A stretch of DNA of 64,000 bases from Brevirhabdus pacifica. GTDB taxonomy: Bacteria > Pseudomonadota > Alphaproteobacteria > Rhodobacterales > Rhodobacteraceae. The translations under genes were made by a program, and so were the position numbers. Numbering within the stretch: the first letter of the stretch is position 1; every line of letters begins with the position of its first letter. The notes beneath the pieces are model-generated. The model was not told where the DNA came from. It worked only from the letters and a program-made list of their open reading frames with translations, and searched no databases. The DNA is taken from assembly GCF_002797755.1 (NCBI RefSeq), contig NZ_PGFI01000011.1:1550001-1614000 (forward strand). Direction: 5' to 3'. This document shows positions 7,131-22,772 of the stretch, piece after piece.

Positions 7131-8702
7131 ATGTCGATTGTACAACTGACCCGCCGACAGCTGCTTGTTGCCGGCACCGCATTGACCATGGCGCTTGGCG
7201 CACCGGCATTTGCGCAAACCCCGCCCGGTGTCCTGGTCGTCGGCCAGATCGCCGAGCCGAAGGCCCTGGACCCCGCCGCCGTCACGGCGGTGAATGATTT
7301 CCGCATCCTGATGAACGTCTACGACGGGTTGGTGCGTTACAAGGACGGCACGCTGGAGGTCGAGCCTGCGCTGGCGACCGAATGGTCGATCTCGGAGGAC
7401 GGGACCGAATACACCTTCACCCTGCGCGACGGCGTCACCTTCCACGATGGAAGCGCCTTTGACGCCGAGGCGGTGAAGTTCAACTTCGACCGGATGCTCG
7501 ATGAGAACCATCCCTTCTACGACACCGGCCCCTTCCCGCTTTCGTTCTTTTTCTCGGCCATCGACAAGGTCGAGGCGGTCGATCCCAAAACCGTCAAGTT
7601 CGTGCTGAAAGAGCCCTACGCGCCCTTTCTGTCGAACCTGGCCTACCCCACGGGGCTGATCGTCTCGCCCGCGTCGGTCGAGAAGCACGGGTCCGACTTC
7701 GGGCGGAACCCCTCGGGGACAGGTCCGTTCAAATTCGCCGAATGGCGCCCCAACGAGGCTGTCGTCGTCGAGGCCAACCCCGATTACTGGGACGGGGCGC
7801 CCAAGCTTCAGGCCGTCGTCTTCCGCCCCATCACCGATGCCAGCACCCGCACCGCCGAAATGCTGGCCGGCGGCATCGACCTGATGGTCGAGGTGCCCCC
7901 CGTGGCCCTGTCGCAGTTCCAGGGCGAAACCTACACGCTGCACGAGCAGGCAGGCCCGCATTTGTGGTTCCTGATCCTCAACGCCAAGGAAGGCCCCTTC
8001 GCCGACAAGCTGGTGCGCCAGGCGGCGAATTACGCGATCAACAAGGAAGCGATCGTGAACGAAGTGCTGGAAGGCACGGCCGAAGTGGCCGCCGGGCCGA
8101 CCCCACCCGCCTTTGCATGGGCTTACAACGAAAACCTCACGCCCTATGCCTATGACCCCGACAAGGCGCGCGAGCTGATCGCCGAAGCGGGCGCCGACGG
8201 CGCCGAGCTGACCTTCTACGTTACCGAGGGTGGTTCGGGCATGCTGGATCCGGTCGCCATGGGCACGGCGATCCAGGCGGATCTGGAAGCGGTCGGCTTC
8301 GACGTGAAGATCGAGACCTACGAATGGAATACCTTCCTGGGCGAGGTGAACCCCGGCCTCGAGGGCAAAGCCGACATGGCCGAGATGGCGTGGATGACCA
8401 ACGACCCCGACACCCTGCCCTTCCTTGCCCTGCGCAGCGAGGCCTTTCCCGATAAGGGTGGCTTCAACTCGGGCTACTATTCCAACCCCGAGGTTGATGC
8501 CCTTCTGGAAAAGGCGCGCCGCGCCACCGACCAAGAGGAGCGCGCCGATCTTTACAAGCAGATGCAGGAGATCGTGCACGAAGACGCGCCCTGGGTCTTC
8601 GTGGCAAACTGGAAGCAGAACGCGGTGACCAGCGACCGGGTCGAGGATTTCCAGCTTCAGCCCTCGTTCTTCCTGCTGCTCGACGACGTCGCCAAGAACT
8701 GA
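7131..8702 (+). CDS. Peptide-type ABC transporter substrate-binding protein (SBP_bac_5)
   Basis: This 523-residue periplasmic protein captures the substrate for the downstream ABC transporter. Its N-terminus has a twin-arginine-like signal (TRRQLLVAG, hydrophobic core, AFA-Q cleavage site near residue 28). The mature protein shows the family 5 pattern: YDGLVRYKDGT, LATEWSISEDGTEYTFTLRD, then VTFHDGSAFDAEAVKFNFD. AGGAGAGG lies 8 bp before the ATG. The length is normal for DppA/OppA-type binders. It opens a same-strand operon with two permeases and two ATPases. The family can bind peptides, glutathione, opines or nickel; the adjoining M20 hydrolase points to an amide or N-carbamoyl compound. 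Confidence 0.93.
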   Translation: MSIVQLTRRQLLVAGTALTMALGAPAFAQTPPGVLVVGQIAEPKALDPAAVTAVNDFRILMNVYDGLVRYKDGTLEVEPALATEWSISEDGTEYTFTLRDGVTFHDGSAFDAEAVKFNFDRMLDENHPFYDTGPFPLSFFFSAIDKVEAVDPKTVKFVLKEPYAPFLSNLAYPTGLIVSPASVEKHGSDFGRNPSGTGPFKFAEWRPNEAVVVEANPDYWDGAPKLQAVVFRPITDASTRTAEMLAGGIDLMVEVPPVALSQFQGETYTLHEQAGPHLWFLILNAKEGPFADKLVRQAANYAINKEAIVNEVLEGTAEVAAGPTPPAFAWAYNENLTPYAYDPDKARELIAEAGADGAELTFYVTEGGSGMLDPVAMGTAIQADLEAVGFDVKIETYEWNTFLGEVNPGLEGKADMAEMAWMTNDPDTLPFLALRSEAFPDKGGFNSGYYSNPEVDALLEKARRATDQEERADLYKQMQEIVHEDAPWVFVANWKQNAVTSDRVEDFQLQPSFFLLLDDVAKN

Positions 8703-8756
8703 TCACGCGCGGGGGCCGCGCCCCGGCCCCCGCTCCCCATTCGGGAGAGGCCGCGC

Positions 8757-9704
8757 ATGGGCGGATACATCGCAAGACGGCTGCTCTCGGCGGTGCCCGT
8801 GCTGTTGGGCATCACCGTCATCGTCTTTCTGATCATGGCGCTGATCCCGGGCGACCCGGCGACCGCCATCCTCGGCAGCTATGCCACGCCCGAGAACGTG
8901 GCCCGAATCAACCGCGAACTGGGCCTGGATGAGCCGCTTTGGCGGCAATACCTGATCTGGCTGGGCAACATGCTCCAGGGGGATTTCGGGCAAAGCTTCG
9001 CCCTCAACCGGCCCGTTCTGGACGAGGTGGTCGAACGCTTCGGCGCAACGCTGATCCTTGCGGGCACGGCCTTCGTCCTCTGCGCCCTGCTCGGCGTCAT
9101 CGCGGGGACCATATCGGCCGCCAACCAGTATGGGTTTGCCGACAAGGCGATCACCTTCGCGGTGCTGCTGGGCATCTCCATCCCGTCGTTCTTCCTCGGC
9201 ATGATGATGATCCTGCTTTTCGCGGTGCGGCTACGCTGGTTCCCGGTGTCGGGCATGTGGCCCATCTACGGGGCGCGCGACGCCGCCGCCCTGTTCTCGC
9301 ATCTGGCGATGCCAGCGCTGGCGCTGGCGGTGGTGGCGACCGGTGTGATCGCGCGGCTGTCCCGCTCGGCCCTGCTGGAGGTGCTGCGCCAGGATTTCAT
9401 CCGCACCGCGCGCGCCAAGGGCGTGCATGAGCGTTCGGTGATCTGGCGCCACGCCCTCCGCGCGGCCATGGTCTCGATCCTGCCGGTGCTGGGCATTCAG
9501 GCCGGCTTTGTCCTATCGGGCGCCGTCTATATCGAGATCGTGTTCCAGTGGCCGGGCATCGGCCGGATGCTGGTCGACGCGATCCTGCGCCGTGACATCC
9601 TGCTGGTTCAGGGCGGGGTGATCGTCGTCGCCGCGTGCTACGTGTTCTTCAACATCGTCGTCGACGTGGCGCAAAGCCTCCTCGACCCGAGGATCCGCAC
9701 ATGA
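8757..9704 (+). CDS. ABC transporter permease (DppB type)
   Basis: This 315-residue inner-membrane permease has six predicted helices. It starts MGGYIARRLLSAVPVLLG, the usual DppB-type N-terminus, and has the ATPase-contacting EAA-like loop around DFIRTARAKGV and a C-terminal region ending DPRIRT. GGGAGAGG precedes the ATG. The stop codon overlaps the next start as ATGA, so it is translationally coupled to the fused permease-ATPase gene. Confidence 0.93.
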   Translation: MGGYIARRLLSAVPVLLGITVIVFLIMALIPGDPATAILGSYATPENVARINRELGLDEPLWRQYLIWLGNMLQGDFGQSFALNRPVLDEVVERFGATLILAGTAFVLCALLGVIAGTISAANQYGFADKAITFAVLLGISIPSFFLGMMMILLFAVRLRWFPVSGMWPIYGARDAAALFSHLAMPALALAVVATGVIARLSRSALLEVLRQDFIRTARAKGVHERSVIWRHALRAAMVSILPVLGIQAGFVLSGAVYIEIVFQWPGIGRMLVDAILRRDILLVQGGVIVVAACYVFFNIVVDVAQSLLDPRIRT

Positions 9705-11587
9705 CGGCCGCGTTCCTGCTGTTCTCGCGCAACCGAATGGCACTGGCGGGTGGGGTCATCCTGTTTATCGTCCTCCTGCTGGCCCTGGCCGTTCCCCTGC
9801 TGCCGCTAGCCGACCCGGATGTCACCAACACCGCCAACAGGTTCCGCCCCCCCTTCTCGGATGGCGCCTTGCTGGGCACCGATCATCTGGGCCGCGACCT
9901 GCTTTCGCGCCTGCTTTGGGGGACACGGCTGTCGCTTGCGGTGGGGTTCGCCGCCGCGACCATCGCCGCCACGATCGGGGCCGCGATCGGGGTGGTCGCC
10001 GGTTTTTACGGCGGGCGCCTCGACAACATCATCATGCGCGGCGTCGATATGCTGATGGCCTTTCCCTACATCCTGCTGGCCCTGGCCATCGTGGCGGCGC
10101 TGGGCCCGGGCCTTCTGAACGCGCTGATCGCGGTGGCCGCCGTCAACGTGCCCTTCTTCGCGCGCAACATTCGCGGCATCACCGTGGGCCTTGCCCACAA
10201 GGAATTCGTCGACGCGGCGCGCCTGTCGGGCCTGTCGCGCCCCCAGATCATCCTGACCGAGATCTTGCCGAACGTTCTGCCGGTGATCGTCATTGCCATG
10301 TCGACCACCATCGGCTGGATGATCCTGGAAACGGCGGGGCTTTCCTTTCTTGGCCTCGGCAGCCAGCCGCCCCAGGCCGACCTGGGATCGATGCTGGGAG
10401 AGGCGCGCGCGGCGCTCATCAGCCATCCGCACACTTCGGTGGTGCCGGGCGTCATGATCCTGATCATCGTGATGTCCATCAACCTTCTGGGCGACGGGAT
10501 CCGCGATGCGCTGGACCCGCGGCTGAAATCAGGGGCCCTGTCGCGCCCCATGGCCGCGACCCGCGTGAAGCGCGAGGGGCCGGTCCCCGAACCCACCCTG
10601 GACGGCATCCTTACGCTGGAGGGGCTGAAGACCGAATTTCACGTCGGCACCCGCAGGCTAAGGGCTGTGGGCGGGGTAAGCTTGGCGGTCCGGCCCGGCG
10701 AATGCCTGGGTATCATCGGCGAAAGCGGGTCCGGCAAATCGGTCACCGCCCTGTCGGTCACCGGGCTTGTCGCCTCGCCGCCCGGCGTCATCACCGGCGG
10801 CGCCGTCCGCTACCGTGGCGAGGATCTCATTGGTGCCCCCTACGAGCGCCTGCGCGCCGTCCGCGGGGGCGAGATTGCCTATATCTTCCAGGATCCGCTG
10901 GCGACCTTGCACCCGCTCTACCGGGTCGGCGACCAGCTGGTCGAGGCGATCCAGGCCCACCAGAACCTCGGCAGGAAAGAAGCGTCGGCCAAGGCCGTCG
11001 AGCTTCTGCGCGATGTGCGCATTCCCAACCCCGAGCGGCGGATCGCGAACTACCCGCACGAGATGTCGGGCGGCATGCGCCAGCGGGTGGGCATCGCCAT
11101 GGCCCTGGCCAACGACCCCGAGGTGATCATCGCCGACGAGCCGACGACCGCCCTGGATGTGACGGTGCAGGCACAGATCCTGTCCCTGCTTGACGATCTT
11201 CGCCGCTCGCGCGATCTGGCGATCGTCTTCATCACCCATGATTTCGGGGTGGTCGCCCAGCTTTGCGACCGGGTGGCGGTCATGTATGCCGGCAAGGTGG
11301 TCGAGGAAGGCCCGACAAGATCGGTCCTCGAGGCGCCACGCCATCCCTATACCGCCCGTCTCATCGCCTGCGTGCCCGAGCTTGGCGGCGGCCGCCGACG
11401 GCTGGAGGCGATTCCGGGGCTGCCGCCACCCGTCGACCGCCTGCCCGATGGATGCGCCTTTGCGGATCGCTGCGCCAAGGTGCGCCCGGTCTGCCGCGAG
11501 GGGGACATTCCGCTTGCCCCGCAGGGCGACCGTGCGGTCCGCTGTCTTTTCCCCGAGGAACACCCCAGCAGGGAGGCCGCGGAATGA
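9701..11587 (+). CDS. Fused ABC permease (DppC type) and ATPase (DppD type)
   Basis: This 628-residue protein joins two normally separate subunits. Residues 1-275 are a DppC-type permease with the LLGTDHLGRDLLSRLLWG motif and an EFVDAARLSG coupling loop. After a linker (about 275-305), an OppD-type ATPase follows with Walker A GESGSGKS near 340, the signature MSGGMRQR near 453, Walker B VIIADEP near 475 and the C-terminal peptide-ABC domain with Cys residues. ATG 9701 overlaps the preceding stop codon by 4 bp. The frame is uninterrupted, so this is a real fusion; similar fusions occur in other peptide-type transporters. The stop overlaps the next ATPase gene. Confidence 0.92.
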   Translation: MTAAFLLFSRNRMALAGGVILFIVLLLALAVPLLPLADPDVTNTANRFRPPFSDGALLGTDHLGRDLLSRLLWGTRLSLAVGFAAATIAATIGAAIGVVAGFYGGRLDNIIMRGVDMLMAFPYILLALAIVAALGPGLLNALIAVAAVNVPFFARNIRGITVGLAHKEFVDAARLSGLSRPQIILTEILPNVLPVIVIAMSTTIGWMILETAGLSFLGLGSQPPQADLGSMLGEARAALISHPHTSVVPGVMILIIVMSINLLGDGIRDALDPRLKSGALSRPMAATRVKREGPVPEPTLDGILTLEGLKTEFHVGTRRLRAVGGVSLAVRPGECLGIIGESGSGKSVTALSVTGLVASPPGVITGGAVRYRGEDLIGAPYERLRAVRGGEIAYIFQDPLATLHPLYRVGDQLVEAIQAHQNLGRKEASAKAVELLRDVRIPNPERRIANYPHEMSGGMRQRVGIAMALANDPEVIIADEPTTALDVTVQAQILSLLDDLRRSRDLAIVFITHDFGVVAQLCDRVAVMYAGKVVEEGPTRSVLEAPRHPYTARLIACVPELGGGRRRLEAIPGLPPPVDRLPDGCAFADRCAKVRPVCREGDIPLAPQGDRAVRCLFPEEHPSREAAE

Positions 11588-12573
11588 CCAAGGCGCTGAG
11601 ATTGGAGAACCTGTCCAAGGCCTTCCCCGTGCGCAGCGGTCTATTCGGCGGCCCCAGGGTCGAGGTGCGTGCGGTGCAGCCCATTTCGCTTGCTGTCGAG
11701 ACCGGCGAAACCCTTGGCATCGTGGGAGAGTCGGGATGCGGCAAGACCACGCTGGCGCGGATGCTGGTCGGTTTGATCGCACCCAGCACCGGCACGATCG
11801 AGATCGAGGGCACCGCTCTCGACACCGCGGACCCGGCGGATTTCGGGCGGCGCATCCAATACGTCTTTCAGGATCCGATCTCGTCGCTCAATCCCCGCAA
11901 GACGATCCGCCAGATCCTGGAACTTCCCTTGCGAAAGCTTCACAGCATGGGCAAGGTCGCCCGACGGGAGCGCATTACCGAGATCTTCGACAGCGTGAAC
12001 CTGCGCCCCGAGTTCCTTGACCGTTATCCGCACGAGTTTTCGGGCGGCCAGGCGCAGCGGATCGGGATCGCCAGGGCCCTGGCCGCCCAGGCGCGCATCC
12101 TGATCCTGGATGAGCCGGTCTCGGCCCTTGATGTGAGCGTCCAGGCGCAGGTGCTGAACCTTCTGGCGGACCTGCGGGCGCGTCTGGGGCTGACCTATCT
12201 CTTTATCAGCCACGACCTCGCCGTGGTGGAGGCGGTGTCGGACCGGGTGGCGGTCCTCTATTTCGGCGCGCTGGTCGAGATCGGACCGGCCGAGCGGATC
12301 TTTCGCGCGCCCCGACATCCCTACACCCGGCTGCTGGCCGACAGCGCGCCCGTGGTGGGCCGACCGCTCAAGGCGCCCGAAGCCAGAGGGAGTGAGCTGC
12401 CCGATCCGCTCAACCCGCCGAAGGGCTGCGCCTTCGCCGCGCGATGCCCGCGCGCGACGGAGCTGTGCCGCGAAACCGCGCCCGCGCTGGAGCCCGCCCG
12501 CGGAGGCGGTTCTGTCGCCTGTTTCCACCCGCTGGGGTCGGATGAGGCTCCGGCCTCAGCCGATTGTCACTAA
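11584..12573 (+). CDS. ABC transporter ATP-binding protein (DppF type)
   Basis: This 329-residue cytoplasmic ATPase pairs with the ATPase half of the preceding fusion. It has Walker A GESGCGKTT, the signature FSGGQAQRIGIARAL, Walker B LILDEPVSALDVS and the C-terminal oligopeptide-transporter domain (GCAFAARCPRAT). It starts at an ATGA overlap with the fusion gene and ends the five-component operon. The N-terminal FPVRSGLFG motif is typical of DppF/OppF rather than DppD. Confidence 0.93.
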   Translation: MTKALRLENLSKAFPVRSGLFGGPRVEVRAVQPISLAVETGETLGIVGESGCGKTTLARMLVGLIAPSTGTIEIEGTALDTADPADFGRRIQYVFQDPISSLNPRKTIRQILELPLRKLHSMGKVARRERITEIFDSVNLRPEFLDRYPHEFSGGQAQRIGIARALAAQARILILDEPVSALDVSVQAQVLNLLADLRARLGLTYLFISHDLAVVEAVSDRVAVLYFGALVEIGPAERIFRAPRHPYTRLLADSAPVVGRPLKAPEARGSELPDPLNPPKGCAFAARCPRATELCRETAPALEPARGGGSVACFHPLGSDEAPASADCH

Positions 12574-12975
12574 TAATTTCGGCACTTTGAATGGGAAGGG
12601 TTTTCTTTAATTGGAATTTCCTTCCCGTTTAGGCGCCAAAGCAAGAACCAGCAGACCAGAACCGGCGTGATCGGTCCGTGTCAGGCGCCCGCTGACGCCG
12701 ACCGTTTCGGGTGCGCCGCGAATGATGTCCGAAATTTGACAGACCCGGATGGGAAAAGCCCATTTCGCCCGGTTCACGTGAAGGTTAAGCGGTCATCCGC
12801 CTAGTGGCTGGCCGCGCGTCAAATAGGCCCTTTCCCCTGCCCTGCAGGGCTTTCCGCCCCTGATGACACCGCGGCTGATTCCAATCTGGACGGCCTGCGA
12901 AGGGCGGCTTTCCTCGCCGGTGGACTCAGAGGACACACAAGGATAGAGGTCCATAAAAAGTGCGGACTCAAATAA
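12574..12975 (+). other. Intergenic region between the ABC operon and the signalling block
   Basis: About 400 bp without a credible gene. It is more AT-rich than the surroundings. It holds an inverted repeat (GGGAAGG 12593-12599 with CCTTCCC 12620-12626) that could end the transporter transcript, and a perfect 10-bp palindrome TTCACGTGAA at 12773-12782. The promoter of the receiver gene is presumably here, but no clear -35/-10 pair was identified. Confidence 0.5.
12593..12626 (+). terminator. Possible terminator hairpin after the ABC operon
   Basis: A 7-bp stem (GGGAAGG and CCTTCCC) encloses a 20-nt AT-rich loop 20 bp after the DppF-type stop codon, followed by GTTT. The large loop and short T-run make this a weak candidate. 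Confidence 0.3.
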
Positions 12976-13377
12976 ATGCCCCAAACCCGCGAAAGCAATA
13001 CCGTTACCAATATCCTTATTGTTGAGGATCAGATGGTAATTGCCTATTTCCTCGACGATCTTCTGGACGATCTGGGATATCGCGTTTCGGGAATCGCCCG
13101 CAACGGGCGCGAGGCCGAATCCATGGCCAAGGAAGAACGCCCCACCATCGCCATGGTCGACGTCAGCGTGGCCGCGGCGCGCGACGGGGTCGAGATTGCC
13201 CGCGACCTGGTCGAGAAATACGGCACCCGGATCATCTTCATGTCGGGCCATGACGACGTGGCCGACTGGCCCGAGGTCAAGGCCCTTCGCCCCGTGGCCG
13301 TGCTGGGCAAGCCCTGCCTGCCCGCCCATATCGAGGCCGCCCTGCGTGCGGCCGATGCCCCGGCCGCTTCTGCCTGA
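12976..13377 (+). CDS. Single-domain response regulator
   Basis: This 133-residue protein is one receiver domain with no output domain. The acidic pocket lies in ILIVEDQ, the predicted phospho-acceptor is Asp62 in MVDVSV, the Thr/Ser position lies in IIFMSGHDD and the conserved Lys in VLGKPC. The first 12 residues may be a non-conserved extension; the ribosome site before ATG 12976 is poor. It lies 75 bp upstream of the giant HAMP-repeat hybrid kinase on the same strand and may act as its phosphate acceptor or sink, which is inference from position. Confidence 0.88.
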   Translation: MPQTRESNTVTNILIVEDQMVIAYFLDDLLDDLGYRVSGIARNGREAESMAKEERPTIAMVDVSVAAARDGVEIARDLVEKYGTRIIFMSGHDDVADWPEVKALRPVAVLGKPCLPAHIEAALRAADAPAASA

Positions 13378-13452
13378 GATGCACACCCGCCTTCGAAATT
13401 ATCCACGCCCTCCCGACCCGGGAGCGGCGCGCAATCGCTATGAGGTCCCCCG

Positions 13453-19270
<5,818 letters not shown>

Positions 19271-19278
<8 letters not shown>

Positions 19279-21325
19279 GACGGTGGACCACGACATGTTG
19301 CAGGAAAGTGGCCATGACCCCGACGACCGCAAGGTCGCCCGGATCCTCGCAGTCGATGACGACGAGGGGAACCTGCTGGCCCTCGAGGGGATCCTGTCGG
19401 ACCTCGGCCATCCCATCGTCTGCGTCACCTCGGGCGAGGATGCCTTGCGCCAGGTGCTGCGGAACGAGTTTGCCGTCATCCTTCTGGACGTGCGCATGCC
19501 CGGCATTGACGGCTACGAGACGGCCGAGCTGATCCGCAGCCGTTCGCGCAGCCGCAGCATCCCCATCATCTTCCTGTCGGGGGTCGACAAGGATCCGGCG
19601 AACCTGTTTCGCGGCTATTCCGCAGGCGCGGTCGACTATGTCTTCAAGCCGGTGGAGCCGACGGCCCTGCGCTCGAAGGTGTCGATCTTCGCCGATCTCT
19701 ACAACCAGGCCCAGGAGATCCGCCGCCAGGCCGAGCATGAAAAGCGCCTGATGGCCGAGAACCTGCGGGTGAAGGCCCGCCAGATGGAGGTGGTCGAGGC
19801 GCTTGACCGCACCCGGATGCAGCAATCGCTGGTGATCGACACGCTGCCCATCGCCCTTTTCTCCGCCTCGTCGCGCGACGGCTACCGCTCGCGCACCTTT
19901 GTCGGGGGCAAGCTGGAAAGACTGATCGGCGGCCCGGCCGGGCAGATGGAGACCATCGGCGCGAACTGGATCGAGAATGTCTACGAGGCTGACCGCGACC
20001 GGCTGAGCGAGGCGATCGAGCTGGCGGTCAAGACGGGCCGGCTGGAAATCGAATACCAGTTCGATGGGCCCGGCGGCGAACGTCGCTGGTTGTTCGAGCG
20101 GGCCGCTATCCGGCAGGGCGACGACAACACGCCCGAAATGTACGGAATCCTCTCCGACATCACCAACCAGAAGCGCCTGGAAGAGCAGCTTGTCCACGCC
20201 CAGAAGATGGAAGCCGTGGGACAGATGAGTGGCGGCATCGCCCATGACTTCAACAACATGCTGAGCGTCATTATCGGCAGCCTCGACCGGGTCCTGGAAA
20301 AGGACGAGCTGGGCAACAAGACGCGCCGGCGGCTGGACCTGGCCATGCAGGCGGCCAACAGTTGCGCGGACCTGACCAAGCGCCTGCTGGGCTTTGCCCG
20401 GCGTCAGGCCCTCGACCCCCGGCCGATCCGGCTGAACGAGGAGCTGGCACGCTCGGAAGGGCTGTTCGAGCGTCTTTTGGGCAGTGCGGTCATCACCCGC
20501 ATCGACTGCCCCGGGGACCTCTGGCCCGTCTATCTCGACCCCTCCCAGTTCGAGGCCGCCGTCGTCAACCTTGCCGTCAATGCCCGCGACGCCATGCCCG
20601 ACGGGGGCAAACTGTCGATCACCGGCGAGAACGTGACCGTCGATGCCGCCGGGGCCGAGGCGCTCAACCTCGCGCCGGGCGAATACGTCCGCCTCGCGGT
20701 GAAGGACACCGGCATCGGCATGGACGAGGCGACACAGAAAAAGGCGCTGGAACCCTTCTTCACCACCAAGGATCCCGGCAAGGGCACCGGCCTTGGACTA
20801 AGCTCGATCTACGGATTTCTCCGCCAGTCCGGCGGCGGGCTGAAGATCGACAGCCAGCCCGGTCAGGGCACCACCATGAACCTTTTCCTGCCCCGCTCCC
20901 CCGAGACCGGGGCCGCGAAGAAAAGCGAGAAGGCCGGCAGCGTCCCGCGCCGCTTCAACGGCCTCAGGATCCTGGTGGTCGAGGACAATGACGAGGTGCG
21001 CGAGGTGGCGCAATCCATGCTTGAAGGGCTTGGATGCCAGGTGGAGACGGCGGCAAACGGCGATCTGGCCCTGGCGGCCTTCACCCGGCATTCGGACATC
21101 AAGGTCCTGTTCACGGACTGCGTGATGCCCGGAGAGGTGGATGGCGTCAAACTGGCCGATCTGCTGACCGACAAGGACGACGACCTAGCCGTGATCTTCA
21201 CCTCGGGCTACCGCGGCTCGGAAGCGCCCGCGCCCAAGCACCGCTCGGTCTTCCTGCGAAAGCCCTACACCTCCGCCCAGCTGGCCGAAGCGCTGGCAAA
21301 GGTGCAGGAACAGCGACCGGGGTGA
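19271..21325 (+). CDS. Hybrid histidine kinase with N- and C-terminal receivers
   Basis: This 684-residue cytoplasmic kinase has an N-terminal receiver (about 22-140, Asp73 in LLDVRMPGIDGYE), a short coiled coil, a PAS domain (about 180-300), a kinase core with phospho-acceptor His325 in GGIAHDFNN, an ATPase domain with NLAVNARDAMPDGG and DTGIGM, and a C-terminal receiver (about 560-680, Asp616 in FTDCVMPG). ATG 19271 overlaps the end of the poly-HAMP kinase gene by 8 bp, so the two are made together. The N-terminal receiver could take phosphate from the poly-HAMP kinase and modulate this one, which would make a two-kinase relay. No DNA-binding output is present nearby. Confidence 0.92.
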
Positions 21326-21331
21326 GCTCGG

Positions 21332-21356
21332 GCCCGCCCCCGTCAGGGGGCAGGGC
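21332..21356. terminator. Hairpin between convergent genes
   Basis: GCCC-G-CCCCC, a GTCA loop and GGGGG-CA-GGGC form an interrupted 9-bp stem in the 40-bp gap between the kinase and the convergent oxidoreductase. It is symmetrical enough to serve both strands; no T-run. Confidence 0.4.
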
Positions 21357-21365
21357 ACCGTCACG

Positions 21366-22712
21366 TCAGAACATCGACCCGATATCCGATGCCCCGGTGG
21401 GATAGGCCGCGGGCATTGATTTCAGCTGCCCGGCGCTCAGCCCCAGCTTGATCGCCAGCGAGAAGAAATTGATCAGCTCGGCGTAATGGGGCCCGAACAT
21501 GTGGGCGCCAAGGATCCTGCCCTCGGGACCGATGATGATCTTCACCCCTGCCCGGGTCTCGCCCAGACGTTTTTGCGAAAACCAGCCCGAGGTGTCGGTG
21601 AACGTCACTTCGACCTTGCCGGTCTTGCGCGCCTCCTCCTCCAGCATGCCGACCCGCGCCAGTTCGGGGATCGTGAAGACCACGCTTGGCACCCCGGTGT
21701 AATCGGGCTCGGTCCGCTTGTCCTTGAGCATGTTCGACGCCGCGATCTTGCCTTCGAACACAGCCACCGGCGTCAGGGGCTTGCCGGGCGAGGCGGCGGC
21801 GTCGCCGGCGGCGAAGACGCGCGGGTTGGAGGTTGATTGCAGCCATGGGGTTACCTTGACGCCGCCGTCTTCGGTCGCGATGCCCGCCGCGTCCAGATCC
21901 AGCTTGTCGACCGCAGGCACGCGCCCTGCCCCGTGAACCACCAGATCGGCATCAAAGCCCCTCTCCTTGCCGTCCTGGCTGACGATCACCCGGTGGCCCG
22001 CGCCCGCGCCTTCGATGCGATCGGGCGTCACCTCGGGCACGATGGTGATGCCGGCGTCGCGGCTGCGGGCCAGCAGCATGTCCACGAGGTCAGGGTCGAA
22101 CATCTTCAACTGGCGCGCGCCCCGGTCCAGGATCGTCACCTCTGCTCCCGCCCGGGCCGCGATATGGGCAAACTCGAACGAGACATAGCCGCCGCCCACG
22201 AAGACGATGCGACGCGGCAGTTCTTCGAGGTTCAGGAAATCGGTGCTGTTGATCAACCGGTCGGCGCCGGCGAAGTCCAGCGGGCGCGGCTTGGCGCCCG
22301 TGGCGATCAGCGCGTGGCGAAACGCGATCTCACCATGTCCCGCGATGTCGATCCGGTCCTTGGCGACGAAGCGGGCGCGGCCGTGCAGGGTGCGCACCCC
22401 GGCCTTCTTCAGCCCCGCCTCCATGTTCTCGGGGACCGGGTCGGTGAAGCTTTCCTTGTGCTTCATCAAGGCGGGCCAGTCGATGCGGGTTTCCCCCACA
22501 ACGCCCTTGCCCGAGAGGAGCCGGGCGGCATCGACCGCTTCGGCCCCGGCGCGCAACATCTTCTTGGGGTCGCATCCGCGCAAGGCACAGGTGCCGCCGT
22601 AGGGCAGCGCGTCGACGATGGCGACGGACCAGCCGGCCTTGGCACATTTCCGTGCGGCGTTGATCCCGGCCATGCCGGCGCCGATGACGATCAGGTCGAG
22701 GGTCTCGGTCAT
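21366..22712 (-). CDS. FAD/NAD(P) disulfide oxidoreductase (glutathione/mercuric reductase-like)
   Basis: This 448-residue flavoprotein has an N-terminal FAD site (GAGMAGINAA), the redox-active pair Cys42-Cys47 in GGTCALRGCDPKK, a nucleotide-binding motif FVGGGYVSFEFA near residue 170, an FAD motif VFAAGDAAA and a C-terminal dimerisation domain. The His-x4-Glu pair of glutathione reductase and lipoamide dehydrogenase is absent: the C-terminus reads AAYPTGASD. This suggests a different substrate or a different proton relay. AAGGAG lies before the ATG. The gene follows a membrane protein gene by 60 bp, and both sit behind a MerR-type promoter, which points to metal, thiol or oxidant stress. The exact reaction is unknown. 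Confidence 0.85.
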   Translation of the reverse strand: MTETLDLIVIGAGMAGINAARKCAKAGWSVAIVDALPYGGTCALRGCDPKKMLRAGAEAVDAARLLSGKGVVGETRIDWPALMKHKESFTDPVPENMEAGLKKAGVRTLHGRARFVAKDRIDIAGHGEIAFRHALIATGAKPRPLDFAGADRLINSTDFLNLEELPRRIVFVGGGYVSFEFAHIAARAGAEVTILDRGARQLKMFDPDLVDMLLARSRDAGITIVPEVTPDRIEGAGAGHRVIVSQDGKERGFDADLVVHGAGRVPAVDKLDLDAAGIATEDGGVKVTPWLQSTSNPRVFAAGDAAASPGKPLTPVAVFEGKIAASNMLKDKRTEPDYTGVPSVVFTIPELARVGMLEEEARKTGKVEVTFTDTSGWFSQKRLGETRAGVKIIIGPEGRILGAHMFGPHYAELINFFSLAIKLGLSAGQLKSMPAAYPTGASDIGSMF

Positions 22713-22772
22713 CTCTGCTCCTTGGTCAAAGTGGCGTGTGGTTTCTGTGGCCGGTCCTGCCCGGACACTGGC

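Noticed and set aside
12773-12782. TTCACGTGAA palindrome as an operator of the signalling genes
   Set aside because: A single 10-bp palindrome with no second copy and no assigned regulator is too weak to call.
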